Source: JAUUSJ01 sp051880475
GTDB taxonomy: Bacteria; Bacillota; Clostridia; Lachnospirales; Lachnospiraceae
Reading direction: 5' to 3'
Assembly (NCBI GenBank): GCA_051880475.1
Contig: JBJEOA010000010.1
Span: forward strand, 62,001 to 126,000
Length of the DNA stretch: 64,000 bases
Shown here: one piece after another, positions 36,813-45,433 of the stretch
Layout of the letters: each line of letters begins with the position of its first letter
Position numbering within the stretch: position 1 is the first letter of the stretch
Notes under the pieces: model-generated
What the model was told of the DNA's origin: nothing
What the model saw: the letters and a program-made list of their open reading frames with translations, nothing else
Database searches by the model: none
Position numbers and translations under genes: made by a program

Positions 36813-36866
36813 GTAGTTTATAAAAATTAGACCTAGAAACTACTATTGTTAGATTATGGGTAGTTT
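36813..36866 (-). promoter_or_regulatory. DAHP synthase leader with three mutually exclusive arms
   Basis: Reading the minus strand, AAACTAC (36860-36866), GTAGTTT (36837-36843) and AAACTAC (36813-36819) follow one another. The middle arm can pair with either outer arm, 7 bp each way, as in attenuators. The second folding leads into a CTCC...GGAG pairing near 36800-36812. No T tract was seen, so control would more likely be on translation than termination. Confidence 0.45.
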
Positions 36867-36888
36867 ACTTATTTTTTATATACTAAAA

Positions 36889-36917
36889 AGTATACCATAT
36901 AACTTTTATGGTGTAAA
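36889..36917 (-). promoter_or_regulatory. Sigma-A promoter of the DAHP synthase gene
   Basis: On the minus strand TTTACA (36917-36912), 17-base spacer, TATACT (36894-36889). Confidence 0.75.
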
Positions 36918-37036
36918 GTATAAAAGTGAAAATGTTTTAAAAATTCACAATCGCTAGTGTAGCATTAGAAAAAGGAAATGTCAAGAAGATGATTTCGGAA
37001 AAATATTGTACAAAATGAAAAAAGTATAGGAAACAA

Positions 37037-37066
37037 TTGCTTTTCCCTATTCAATCATGTTAGAAT
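37037..37066 (+). promoter_or_regulatory. Probable promoter of xpt
   Basis: TTGCTT at 37037-37042, 18-base spacer, TAGAAT at 37061-37066; transcription would start about 30 bases before the xpt start codon. The leader is too short for a purine riboswitch. Confidence 0.55.
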
Positions 37067-37106
37067 AAAAAATAAAATAGTTAATATACATAATGAGGTG
37101 AAAATT

Positions 37107-37688
37107 ATGAGAGAACTAGAAGAAAGAATTTTAAAAGATGGACAGGCACTTGGCAAAAATGTATTAAAAGTAGATAGTTTTTTAAATCATCAGGTGGATT
37201 ATACTTTAATTGATAAAATGGGAGAGGAGTTTGCTAAAAAGTTTAAGGATGCAGGAATCACAAGAGTGTTTACTATAGAAAGTTCAGGCATTGCACCAGC
37301 TTATGCAACAGCGAGATGTTTAAATATCCCTATGGTTATTTTGAAAAAACAGACATCTAAGATTTTAAATGATGATGTATACCAGACTAAAATTACTTCT
37401 TTTACAAAAGGAACAAGTTATGAGCTTACTTTATATAAAAAATATGTAGTATCGGGTGAAAAAGTATTATTGATTGATGACTTTTTAGCAAATGGAGAGG
37501 CTGCGACAGGAAGCTGTAAATTGCTTGAGATGGCAGGTGCAGAAATTGCAGGTATCGGTATTGTTATTGAGAAAGCATTCCAAAGAGGAAGAAAACGTCT
37601 AGAAGATGCGGGATATAAAGTATATTCTCTTGCTCGAGTATCTAAGCTAGATGAGGGATGCATAGAGTTTATTCCAGAGGAAGACTAG
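37107..37688 (+). CDS. xpt: Xanthine phosphoribosyltransferase
   Basis: Salvages xanthine to XMP with PRPP. 193 residues. Motifs: VLKVDSFLNHQVD near residue 20, IESSGIAPAYATA, the PRPP-binding site VLLIDDFLANGEAATGS and IGIVIEKAFQRGRKRLEDAGY. A GTG at 37098 lies within the GAGGTG ribosome binding site, so ATG 37107 is taken as the start. In Bacillus xpt is paired with pbuX; here it stands alone, followed by a short repeat. Confidence 0.96.
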   Translation: MRELEERILKDGQALGKNVLKVDSFLNHQVDYTLIDKMGEEFAKKFKDAGITRVFTIESSGIAPAYATARCLNIPMVILKKQTSKILNDDVYQTKITSFTKGTSYELTLYKKYVVSGEKVLLIDDFLANGEAATGSCKLLEMAGAEIAGIGIVIEKAFQRGRKRLEDAGYKVYSLARVSKLDEGCIEFIPEED

Positions 37689-37755
37689 ACTATAAATACA
37701 GTTGTGATTGTGGGAGTGTAAAGTGCGGAGCAATTAGAGCTTAATTTATAGATGG
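37689..37755 (+). repeat. Short repeat, copy 2, inside a hairpin
   Basis: Bases 37708-37735 match the repeat at 2098-2125 (TTGTGGGAGTGTAAAG...AGCAAT). Here it sits in the loop of a small stem: CTATAAAT near 37689 pairs ATTTATAG near 37749. It separates xpt from the ROK-like gene. Confidence 0.5.
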
Positions 37756-37824
37756 TTTAGGTAATAGGTGTGTTCGGTTATTAAAAAAATGATATCAGAT
37801 GGAGAGAAGAATGGAGGTAAAAAG

Positions 37825-38703
37825 ATGTATTTAGGAATTAATGTCTCAAGGGATGCAATTCGATATGCAGTGTATGGACAAGAATTTGAAGAGATTGAAA
37901 AGTGGAAAAAAGATATGAAAGAGTTTGAGTCTTCAGCTCAGTTTTATGATTATATATGTGAGGAGCTAGATGAGACTGGTGCTACTATTATTGGAATTAG
38001 CGTGCCAGGGATTGTCAGAGATTCTTGTGTCATTGCAAAATCAGAGTTAAAGTATCTTTATAAGACTAATATTAAAGAAGAAGTAGAAAAAAGAACAGAG
38101 ATTACTACTCATGCCATTAATGATGCGAAAGCGTCTGGGTATTGTGAATTTCAGATGGGAAACGGAAAAGGCACAAAATCTAGTGCATATTTTATTATTG
38201 GAGATACACTTGGCGGATGTATTTGTGATGAGAAGGGAATCGTGCAAGGAAAGGACGGATTGGCAGGAGAATTTTCCGTAATTCCTTTTGGAAATACATT
38301 TTCAGGTAAACCAGATATTTTAACGAACTATGCATCTATGGATGCCTTAGTAAATATTTATAAGGAGTTTTCAGACAGGGAGACAACAAAAGGAGTACAA
38401 GTGGTTCGACGTTATTTGCAGGGAGAACAAAATGCCGCTCACGCTATGGATGCTTGGATGCAAAATATTTGCTATGGACTATATGAAGTGATGATGATGT
38501 ATAATACAGACGTCATCTGTCTTGGAGGGCAAATTTCAGAGGAAATATGGTTTGTAGATTTTATCGAGAAAAGATTTAATGAGTATCGTTTTTTATTCCA
38601 TGATGTACTCACAACAAAAATTTTACAGTGTAAGTTTAGAAATAGTGCCAGCTTGCTTGGCGCAGTTCTCTATGCGAAAGATAAGGAAGAAACAAGTAAG
38701 TAA
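37825..38703 (+). CDS. Divergent ROK-family protein
   Basis: 292 residues with the sugar-kinase/ROK fold: a first strand MYLGINVSRDAIRYAVYG in place of the usual DIGGT phosphate loop, ISVPGIV, SAYFIIGDTLGGCICDEKGIVQGKDGLAGEFSVIPFG (the ROK G-x-G-E region) and VICLGGQIS near the end. The ROK zinc cysteine cluster is not visible and the first nucleotide-binding motif is degenerate, so kinase activity is doubtful. No helix-turn-helix domain is present. The chosen ATG follows GGAGG; the longer frame upstream has none. The amylosucrase-like gene follows, so a role tied to sugar metabolism is a guess. Confidence 0.7.
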   Translation: MYLGINVSRDAIRYAVYGQEFEEIEKWKKDMKEFESSAQFYDYICEELDETGATIIGISVPGIVRDSCVIAKSELKYLYKTNIKEEVEKRTEITTHAINDAKASGYCEFQMGNGKGTKSSAYFIIGDTLGGCICDEKGIVQGKDGLAGEFSVIPFGNTFSGKPDILTNYASMDALVNIYKEFSDRETTKGVQVVRRYLQGEQNAAHAMDAWMQNICYGLYEVMMMYNTDVICLGGQISEEIWFVDFIEKRFNEYRFLFHDVLTTKILQCKFRNSASLLGAVLYAKDKEETSK

Positions 38704-38799
38704 AAAATGAGGGGTATTTTCTTAAACGGATATATGGTATAGAGATATCATTTTGGGAAAAGGGTGAAGAGGAACGACTAATTAAGAAGGTGGGATTAT

Positions 38800-40824
38800 A
38801 TGTTAAAAAGAGAAATATTTGAGAATAGGCTAAAAGAACGTATAGATGAGCTTAGGGAAATCTATATGTATTTGTATGATGATGAGGAAATGTTTCAATC
38901 ACTTTGTGAAAATATGAGATATTTTTATGAGCAAAGACCTCAACAGTTACGAGAGAGTGACAGAGAAAAAGAGAAAAATCGAGATTGGTATAAGAAAAAT
39001 GATATGATTGGCATGATGCTTTATATCGATAATTTTGCGAAAGACTTAGATGGTGTATCTGAAAAAATTTCTTATTTCGAGAAGGCAAATATAAATTATA
39101 TTCATTTAATGCCATTTTTGGATTCTCCACAAGAGTCTGATGGCGGATATGCAGTATCAGATTTTAGAAAGGTGAATGAAAAATTTGGAACGATAAAAGA
39201 CCTTGTAAATTTAACGGAGAAATGTCATGAAAAGGGAATTTCTGTCAGCATGGATTTTGTGATGAATCATACTTCTGATGAGCATGAATGGGCAAAAAAA
39301 GCGAGAGCGGGATTGCCAGAGTATCAAGATAGATATTATTTTTTTGATAATTATTCAATGCCAGCTCTATATGAGAGAACTGTGCCTCAGGTATTTCCGA
39401 CCACTGCACCTGGTAATTTTACATGGCTTCGTGAACTTCAAAGCTATGTTATGACAACATTTTATCCATATCAGTGGGATTTAAATTATAAAAATCCTAT
39501 TGTATTTAATGAGATGATGAGTAATTTCCTTTATCTGGCGAACTGTGGTATTGATATTATGAGAATTGACGCAGTGCCATATATTTGGAAAGAGATAAAT
39601 ACACCTTGCCGAAATCTTCCACAGGTTCATATGCTTGTACGAATGATGCGAATTATTGATGAAATTGTCTGTCCAAGTGTTTTATTACTTGGAGAGGTTG
39701 TAATGGAGCCGGAAAAAGTAGTTCCTTATTTTGGCACAGTAGAAAAACCAGAATGTCATATGTTATATAATGTTACTACGATGGCAACGACTTGGAATAC
39801 TGTGGCTACAAGAGATACGAGATTGTTAAGAAATCAATTGGATTTTATCAGTAGACTTCCAAAAGATTTTGTATTTCTCAATTATTTGCGCTGTCATGAC
39901 GATATTGGATGGGGATTAGATTATAATACACTTAGAAGTTGGGGAATGCAAGAAATTTCTCATAAACAGTATCTCAATGATTTCTTTACAGGAAAAGTGG
40001 AGGGAAGTTTTAGTCGAGCAGAGCTTTATAACGAGAGCCTTTATTTTAATGATGCGAGGGTTTGTGCGACAACGGCTTCTATGTGTGGAATTGAGAAGGC
40101 ACTAGGGGAAAATGATAAAGAAAAACTTGATATGGCAATTCAGTTAGATACGATGCTTCACGCATTTATGTTTATGCAGTCTGGAATTCCAGTTGTATAT
40201 AGTGGAGATGAGATTGGGCAATTAAATGATTATTCCTACAAAAAGGATGCAAAGAAAAAACGAGATTCTAGATGGGTTCACCGAGGAAAAATGGATTGGC
40301 AGGCGGTAGATAAAATAGATGATGTGACAACTGTACAGGGAAGAGTTTTTAAAAATTTGCAAAAATTAGAAGAAATTCGAAAAAGAGAGAAAGTGTATGC
40401 TTCCAATTCAAAATGTTATACTGTGTCAACATGGGATGATAGTTTACTTTGCATAGTGAGAGAAGACGAGAAAGATAAAATAATTGGTCTCTTTAATTTT
40501 AGCGAAGAAAAAAAGATAGCATGGATTGACGAGCAAGATGACTTATATCGTGATATTTATACAGATGAGGTTGTCAGAGCATCAGCACTTACGTTGGACG
40601 CATATCAATTTTTATTGCTTAAGAGAATGAACTTGGCAAAACCAAAATCAAAGGCAGTAATTGCACAAAAACCAAAGGGATTAAAAGCAGGTCCTCCAAA
40701 AGGGGTAAAGCCAAAAATGTGGAAACCACCAGTCTATGAGCCAAAAAAGAAAGAAGAAAAGGAAAAAGAAAATATAAAGGGCAAAAAAGATAAAGAGGAT
40801 ATTTCTAAAAAAAGAAAGAAATGA
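38800..40824 (+). CDS. Amylosucrase-like GH13 glycoside hydrolase
   Basis: Alpha-amylase family enzyme of 674 residues. Family regions in order: GGYAVSDFRKVNEKFG, SMDFVMNHTSDEH, WDLNYKNPIVFNEM, GIDIMRIDAVPYIWK (nucleophile Asp), LLGEVVMEPE (acid/base Glu) and NYLRCHDDIGWGL (second Asp). The CHDDIGW and WDLNYKNP blocks resemble amylosucrases, which split sucrose and build or transfer glucosyl units. There is no signal peptide, so it is cytoplasmic. The last 60 residues are a lysine/proline-rich tail (KPKGLKAGPPKGVKPKMW and so on) not typical of the family. It could be a sucrose- or maltooligosaccharide-active variant. Confidence 0.87.
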   Translation: MLKREIFENRLKERIDELREIYMYLYDDEEMFQSLCENMRYFYEQRPQQLRESDREKEKNRDWYKKNDMIGMMLYIDNFAKDLDGVSEKISYFEKANINYIHLMPFLDSPQESDGGYAVSDFRKVNEKFGTIKDLVNLTEKCHEKGISVSMDFVMNHTSDEHEWAKKARAGLPEYQDRYYFFDNYSMPALYERTVPQVFPTTAPGNFTWLRELQSYVMTTFYPYQWDLNYKNPIVFNEMMSNFLYLANCGIDIMRIDAVPYIWKEINTPCRNLPQVHMLVRMMRIIDEIVCPSVLLLGEVVMEPEKVVPYFGTVEKPECHMLYNVTTMATTWNTVATRDTRLLRNQLDFISRLPKDFVFLNYLRCHDDIGWGLDYNTLRSWGMQEISHKQYLNDFFTGKVEGSFSRAELYNESLYFNDARVCATTASMCGIEKALGENDKEKLDMAIQLDTMLHAFMFMQSGIPVVYSGDEIGQLNDYSYKKDAKKKRDSRWVHRGKMDWQAVDKIDDVTTVQGRVFKNLQKLEEIRKREKVYASNSKCYTVSTWDDSLLCIVREDEKDKIIGLFNFSEEKKIAWIDEQDDLYRDIYTDEVVRASALTLDAYQFLLLKRMNLAKPKSKAVIAQKPKGLKAGPPKGVKPKMWKPPVYEPKKKEEKEKENIKGKKDKEDISKKRKK

Positions 40825-40830
40825 TAATGA

Positions 40831-40871
40831 AAAAGGTGCAAATTTTAGAGAATAAAGTTTGCGCCTTTTTA
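40831..40871 (+). terminator. Intrinsic terminator after the GH13 gene
   Basis: 12-bp stem AAAAGGTGCAAA/TTTGCGCCTTTT with one G-U pair, ending in a T tract. Confidence 0.85.
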
Positions 40872-40890
40872 TAAAATTTTATAATTGAAA

Positions 40891-40946
40891 ATTCATTACT
40901 TCTAGGTGGTAGGTAGTTCACATCTTAATAAAATCTAGCTTGTTAT
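40891..40946 (+). repeat. IS200/IS605-like end hairpin, copy 2 (eroded)
   Basis: ATTACTT-CT-AGGTGGT hairpin, now held by G-U pairs, then TAGTTCAC, 13 bases, CTAGC. Same layout as 30548 and 42970 but the left GGCGTAAAACCC part is lost. Confidence 0.45.
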
Positions 40947-41016
40947 TCTTGTGAAAGAATGGTATGATTTTAAAAGGTATATTTTTTAGGAGTATAAAAG
41001 ACAAAGGAGGAAAAAA

Positions 41017-41877
41017 ATGGCAGATGATATTTTAACCACAGGCGATGTTTTAAAAGGACGCAGCACAAGTGATCAGACAGATACTCCAAAGGGTTTTAAA
41101 AATATAAATTGGGATGCAAAAAAAAATCGAAAGAAATCCTCGACTGTACCTGGACTTAAAAATCCTTTGGCAGAGGAAGTTCAGTCTTTGAAAAAAGAAA
41201 AGCAGCAAATGCAAGAAGAGATGACAGTTTTAAAGGAGGAGAATGAAAAAAATCTCCAACAGCTAGAAGATTTAAGAAAAATGAAGTCTGAACTTGAGGG
41301 GCAGATTCAGTTAATAAAAGATGAGAGAGAAAAAGAAAGAATAGAATTAAAAAGACAAATTGAAGCGACAAAGCATACTGGTGGGAGAGAAAAAGAAGGA
41401 TTACAAAGACAATTAGAGTATAATAAAGCGACGAGCAATCGAGAGAAAAACCAGATGACAGCAATGCTTTCTGAGACGAAAAAGCAGCTTAAACAACAGG
41501 AAGTAAAAATACAGAACATGGAGAGCGAAAGGCTGTCGCTTCAAAGAGAGATTCAAAAATTAGAGGAAGACTTAAAAGAACAAAAGAAAAATTTAGAAAA
41601 GGAAAAACAAAAAAAAGACAAAGAAAAAATAAGATTAAAAGAAGAAGTTGAGCAGTTAAATATTGAGATATCCAAAAAGCAAAGTGAGATTGAAAAGAAA
41701 AAGCAAGAATTAGAGAATAGAGAAAAAGATTATGATGCGTTGGACATGGCAAGTAAGTCAGAGATTGAAAAGGCAAATAAACTACGCTATACTTGGGCTA
41801 TTATTGGTGTCTTGCTTGGCGTATTTGGTGGAATCATTTGGGAAAGCATGGCTCATATTTCTGCGATATTTATGTAA
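41017..41877 (+). CDS. Coiled-coil protein with C-terminal membrane anchor, function unknown
   Basis: 286 residues. After a polar N-terminal 55, nearly everything to about 255 is a lysine/glutamate/glutamine-rich coiled coil. It ends with one transmembrane helix (TWAIIGVLLGVFGGIIWESM), so the coiled coil should face the cytoplasm as a tail-anchored protein. No known domain is recognised. AAAGGAGG ribosome binding site. It precedes a peptidase gene by 15 bases. The composition is low-complexity, so homology calls would be unreliable; it could be a scaffold for division or membrane proteins, but this is a guess. Confidence 0.85.
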   Translation: MADDILTTGDVLKGRSTSDQTDTPKGFKNINWDAKKNRKKSSTVPGLKNPLAEEVQSLKKEKQQMQEEMTVLKEENEKNLQQLEDLRKMKSELEGQIQLIKDEREKERIELKRQIEATKHTGGREKEGLQRQLEYNKATSNREKNQMTAMLSETKKQLKQQEVKIQNMESERLSLQREIQKLEEDLKEQKKNLEKEKQKKDKEKIRLKEEVEQLNIEISKKQSEIEKKKQELENREKDYDALDMASKSEIEKANKLRYTWAIIGVLLGVFGGIIWESMAHISAIFM

Positions 41878-41892
41878 GGAGAGGAAAAAGCA

Positions 41893-42963
41893 ATGGAGAG
41901 ATTAAATAGAACTAGAGAGGTTTTAAAAGATTTAAGTTTAGACGCTATTTTAGTGACAAGTCCTTATAATATGAGATATATTAGTGGATTTGCAGGTGGA
42001 GAGGGACTTTTATATATTACAAAAGAAAAAAGTATATTATTTACAGATTCTAGATATACAATTCAGGCGAAAGCAGAGTCAAAGACGTTTGAGGTAGTGG
42101 AGAGTGCAAGTCAGTCTGAGACAATTAAGAAATTAACTGTTTTATTTGAGGAGGACGAAATTGGGACAGTTGGAATAGAAGACCAAGTTCTTACTTATAA
42201 AGAGGCAAGGGATTATATGGATATTTCTGCTAAAATCAACTGGGTTGGTCTTGGAAATAAATTAGAAGAACTTCGTATTATTAAGACAGAGGATGAATTG
42301 AGAAAACTAGAGATGGCAGAGGGCATCGGTGACGCGGCGTTTTCTCATATTTTATCCATTATTAAGCCTGGAATTACGGAACTTGAGATTGCAGCAGAAC
42401 TTGAGTATTTTATGAAGAAAAATGGAGCATTAAAGACAAGTTTTGATTCTATTATTGCATCAGGCATTCATTCTTCTATGCCACATGCAATTCCAACTAC
42501 CAAAAAGATTGAGATTGGCGATTTTGTTACGATGGATTTTGGCTGTATGATAGATGGATATTGTTCTGATATGACAAGAACAATTGTTGTTGGCAAGGCA
42601 AATGAAAAACAAAAAGAAATATATAATATCGTCTTGAAAGCACAATTAGAATCATTAGCAGCTGTAAAAGCTGGCATAAAAGGTTGTGAAGTTGACGCTA
42701 TTGCGAGAAAGATTATTGGAGAAGCAGGATATGGAGATTGCTTTGGACACGGTCTTGGACATAGTGTCGGTCTTTTTATCCATGAAGATCCAAGATTTTC
42801 TCCGACTTGTAATGAAATGATTCGAGCAAATACAGTTATGACAGTGGAGCCAGGTATTTACGTAGATGGATTTGGTGGTGTTCGTATTGAGGATATGATT
42901 GTTGTGACAGAAGACGGTTATAAAAATTTTGCACATTCTGAGAAAAATTTGATTGAGTTATAA
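41893..42963 (+). CDS. Xaa-Pro aminopeptidase-like M24 metallopeptidase
   Basis: Cleaves N-terminal residues before proline. 356 residues: creatinase-like N-terminal domain (about 1-130, DAILVTSPYNMRYISGFAGGEG) and a pita-bread catalytic domain. Metal-site motifs present: TMDFGCMIDGYCSDMTRTI (two aspartates), FGHGLGHSVGLFIHEDP (histidine), TVEPGIYV (glutamate) and GVRIEDMIVV (glutamate). All five ligands look intact. AGGAGAGG ribosome binding site. Usually found near efp in Firmicutes; no efp gene is seen here. Confidence 0.93.
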   Translation: MERLNRTREVLKDLSLDAILVTSPYNMRYISGFAGGEGLLYITKEKSILFTDSRYTIQAKAESKTFEVVESASQSETIKKLTVLFEEDEIGTVGIEDQVLTYKEARDYMDISAKINWVGLGNKLEELRIIKTEDELRKLEMAEGIGDAAFSHILSIIKPGITELEIAAELEYFMKKNGALKTSFDSIIASGIHSSMPHAIPTTKKIEIGDFVTMDFGCMIDGYCSDMTRTIVVGKANEKQKEIYNIVLKAQLESLAAVKAGIKGCEVDAIARKIIGEAGYGDCFGHGLGHSVGLFIHEDPRFSPTCNEMIRANTVMTVEPGIYVDGFGGVRIEDMIVVTEDGYKNFAHSEKNLIEL

Positions 42964-42969
42964 TTTTAT

Positions 42970-43046
42970 GGCGAAAACCCCACAGGCTTGCCTGTGGGAG
43001 TAGTCAGAAATTGGATTAATCTAGCATGTTGAATCAGTTTTAAACA
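42970..43046 (+). repeat. IS200/IS605-like end hairpin, copy 3
   Basis: GGCGAAAACCC followed by the 8-bp stem CCCACAGG/CCTGTGGG with a CTTG loop (42979-42998), then GAGTAGTCAG, 13 bases, CTAGC and GAATCAG...AAACATA. Layout matches 30548. Confidence 0.6.
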
Positions 43047-43079
43047 TACACTAAAAAGAAAAATAAAAGGAGAGAAAAA

Positions 43080-43913
43080 ATGACAGCAGCAATTATGGTT
43101 GAAGCAATAAAGGCGGTCATTCTCGGTGTTGTAGAGGGTATCACTGAGTGGCTTCCGATTAGTAGTACAGGTCATATGATTTTAGTTGATGAATTTTTGC
43201 AATTAGACACCTCAGATGAATTTAAAGAGATGTTTTTTGTAGTGATTCAGCTAGGCGCAATTTTAGCAGTATGCTTTTTGTATTTTAATAAGTTAAATCC
43301 TTTTGCTCTTAGTAAGACAAAGGAAGAAAAAAAAGAAACATGGAATATCTGGGGCAAAGTTATTGTAGGATGTTTGCCCGCTGCCTTAATTGGAATTCCG
43401 CTAAATGACTGGATTGATAAAGTCTTTTATAATTGGAAAGTAGTAGCGACAATGCTTATTGTCTATGGTATTTTGTTTATTATCGTTGAGAATTATGTAG
43501 AATTTAGAAGAGCGAAGGTGAGAGACTTTAGCGAGCTTACATACAAGTTAGCTATTGCGATTGGTATATTTCAGGTTCTTGCATTGATTCCTGGAACATC
43601 AAGGTCGGGCGCTACAATTCTTGGAGCTGTTTTGCTTGGATGTAGTAGATTTGTGGCGGCAGAATACTCTTTCTTTTTATCCATTCCAGTGATGTTTGGC
43701 GCAAGCATGATAAAAATAATAAAATTTGGATTTGTCTTTGCAAAGAGAGAGTTATTTATTTTAGGCATCGGATGTCTTGTGGCATTTATTGTATCTATTA
43801 TCGCAATTAAATTTTTGATGAGCTATATTAAGAAAAATGACTTTAGAGCATTTGGCGTGTACCGAATTATAATCGGAGCCTTTGTTATTATTTATTTTTT
43901 ATTTTTTAATTAA
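43080..43913 (+). CDS. uppP: Undecaprenyl-diphosphatase UppP (BacA)
   Basis: Membrane phosphatase that recycles the undecaprenyl carrier for cell-wall synthesis; overproduction gives bacitracin resistance. 277 residues, seven or eight helices. Catalytic motifs: EGITEWLPISSTGHMIL (the glutamate-rich box) and PGTSRSGATILGAVLLGCSR. AAAGGAGAG ribosome binding site. A strong terminator follows. The IS605-like hairpin lies in the gap before it. Confidence 0.97.
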   Translation: MTAAIMVEAIKAVILGVVEGITEWLPISSTGHMILVDEFLQLDTSDEFKEMFFVVIQLGAILAVCFLYFNKLNPFALSKTKEEKKETWNIWGKVIVGCLPAALIGIPLNDWIDKVFYNWKVVATMLIVYGILFIIVENYVEFRRAKVRDFSELTYKLAIAIGIFQVLALIPGTSRSGATILGAVLLGCSRFVAAEYSFFLSIPVMFGASMIKIIKFGFVFAKRELFILGIGCLVAFIVSIIAIKFLMSYIKKNDFRAFGVYRIIIGAFVIIYFLFFN

Positions 43914-43917
43914 AAGA

Positions 43918-43962
43918 GGGCTATCATTTTAAGAATTTTGTTTCTTAAAATGATAGCTTTTT
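43918..43962 (+). terminator. Strong intrinsic terminator of uppP
   Basis: 16-bp perfect stem GCTATCATTTTAAGAA/TTCTTAAAATGATAGC (43920-43935 with 43942-43957) and a T tract. Confidence 0.92.
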
Positions 43963-43972
43963 TAGACACCTC

Positions 43973-44001
43973 TTGCAAAAAATTATATTGTACGATACAA
44001 T
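43973..44001 (+). promoter_or_regulatory. Sigma-A promoter of the pyrimidine cluster
   Basis: TTGCAA at 43973-43978, 17-base spacer, TACAAT at 43996-44001, 45 bases before the pyrC start. The leader is too short for a PyrR attenuator. Confidence 0.75.
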
Positions 44002-44045
44002 AAACAAGTAATATAGTTTAGTGACAGAAAGGACGGAGTGCAAAA

Positions 44046-45323
44046 TTGAAAATTTTGATTCAAAATGGCAGACTTTTGGACCCTGTATCAAGAATAGATC
44101 AGATTATGGATCTGCTTATAGAGGATAAGAAGATTATAAAAAGGGGAGAAAACTTAGCAGAGAAAGCAGATAAGGTTATTGATGCGAGCGGATGCTTTGT
44201 TATGCCAGGACTTATCGATCTGCATGTGCATCTTAGAGACCCAGGACTTACTCATAAAGAAGATATTGAGACTGGAACAAGGGCGGCGGCACGAGGCGGT
44301 GTGACAACAGTCTGTGCGATGCCAAACACAAAACCAGTAGTAGACTCTAAGGAGACACTGGAATATATTTACAAAAAAGCGAACGAAAAAGGTTCGGCTC
44401 GTGTTTTACAACTTTCTGCTTTTACAAAAGGGATGGAAGGAAAAGAGCTAGTAGATATTGATGAGATGGTGGAAGCTGGAGCCGCTGCTTTTAGTGAGGA
44501 CGGAAAGAGTGTGATGGATATCTGTCTTTACGAGCAGGCATTAGAGAAGTTGGCAAAGAGAGATATGCTTGTGATGGCTCACTGCGAAGATAAGGATTTA
44601 GTCGGAAAAGGAGTGCTAAACAAAGGAGTTGCCTCTTTAAAATATAATGTTCCAGGAATTGAAAATGCGGTGGAAGATATCATTACAGCTCGCGATATTT
44701 TCTTATCAAATGAGACAGGAGTTCGACTTCATCTTTGCCATTGTTCTACAAAGGGAGTTGTGGAACTAATTAAAATGGCAAAAGGAATGGGAATTCCTGT
44801 GACAGGTGAGGTTTGTCCACATCATTTTATTTTGACGGATGCAGATATTAAAGAGGCGGATGGAAATTATAAGATGAATCCACCTCTTCGTAAAAGGGAA
44901 GATGTAGATGCATTAATAGAGGGACTTCGAGACGGAACTATCGACGCAATTTCCACAGATCATGCACCTCATCATGAATCCGAGAAAGGTTCCGATTTTA
45001 CAAAATGTGCATTTGGCATAGTTGGACTTGAGACGAGTGCAAGTTTGACTTACACATATTTAGTAAAAACTGGAGTTTTAACTCCTCTTCAGATGGCGGA
45101 GAAAATGAGCTCAAATCCAGCGAAGATTTTAAAAAGGGAGGATCTTGGAAGTTTAGAAGAAGGTAAGACAGCAGATATTCTTATTTTTGACCCAAATATA
45201 GAGTATAAAATCGATAAAAATGAGTTTGCATCAAAAGCGAAAAATACACCTTTTGACGGTATGGATGTAATAGGAAAAGTAAAGATGACTATTTATGAGG
45301 GCAATATTGTATATGAGGCTTAG
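44046..45323 (+). CDS. pyrC: Dihydroorotase
   Basis: Third step of pyrimidine synthesis. 425 residues, class I (long, PyrC of Firmicutes). Zinc motifs: DLHVHLRDPG near residue 60, LHLCHCS near 231, and the catalytic ISTDHAPHH near 304. The start is TTG (44046) preceded by ACGGAG at the right distance; no ATG fits better. First of the run pyrC-pyrF-pyrK-pyrD-pyrE; pyrB and carAB are not present here. Confidence 0.95.
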   Translation: MKILIQNGRLLDPVSRIDQIMDLLIEDKKIIKRGENLAEKADKVIDASGCFVMPGLIDLHVHLRDPGLTHKEDIETGTRAAARGGVTTVCAMPNTKPVVDSKETLEYIYKKANEKGSARVLQLSAFTKGMEGKELVDIDEMVEAGAAAFSEDGKSVMDICLYEQALEKLAKRDMLVMAHCEDKDLVGKGVLNKGVASLKYNVPGIENAVEDIITARDIFLSNETGVRLHLCHCSTKGVVELIKMAKGMGIPVTGEVCPHHFILTDADIKEADGNYKMNPPLRKREDVDALIEGLRDGTIDAISTDHAPHHESEKGSDFTKCAFGIVGLETSASLTYTYLVKTGVLTPLQMAEKMSSNPAKILKREDLGSLEEGKTADILIFDPNIEYKIDKNEFASKAKNTPFDGMDVIGKVKMTIYEGNIVYEA

Positions 45324-45433
45324 AATATAGGAAAATATCAGTAAAGAGATATGGATAAAAAATAAGATACGTATAAAGATAAAAACGGATATAAAAAGCT
45401 CTGAAAAAAACAAAAAGTTGGAGGAAAGAAAAT

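Noticed and set aside
36774..37106. T-box or purine riboswitch between DAHP synthase and xpt
   Set aside because: No T-box sequence or purine aptamer pattern is visible on either strand; the xpt leader after its likely promoter is only about 30 bases.
44002..44045. PyrR attenuator before pyrC
   Set aside because: The leader is too short and has no terminator or PyrR-binding loop.
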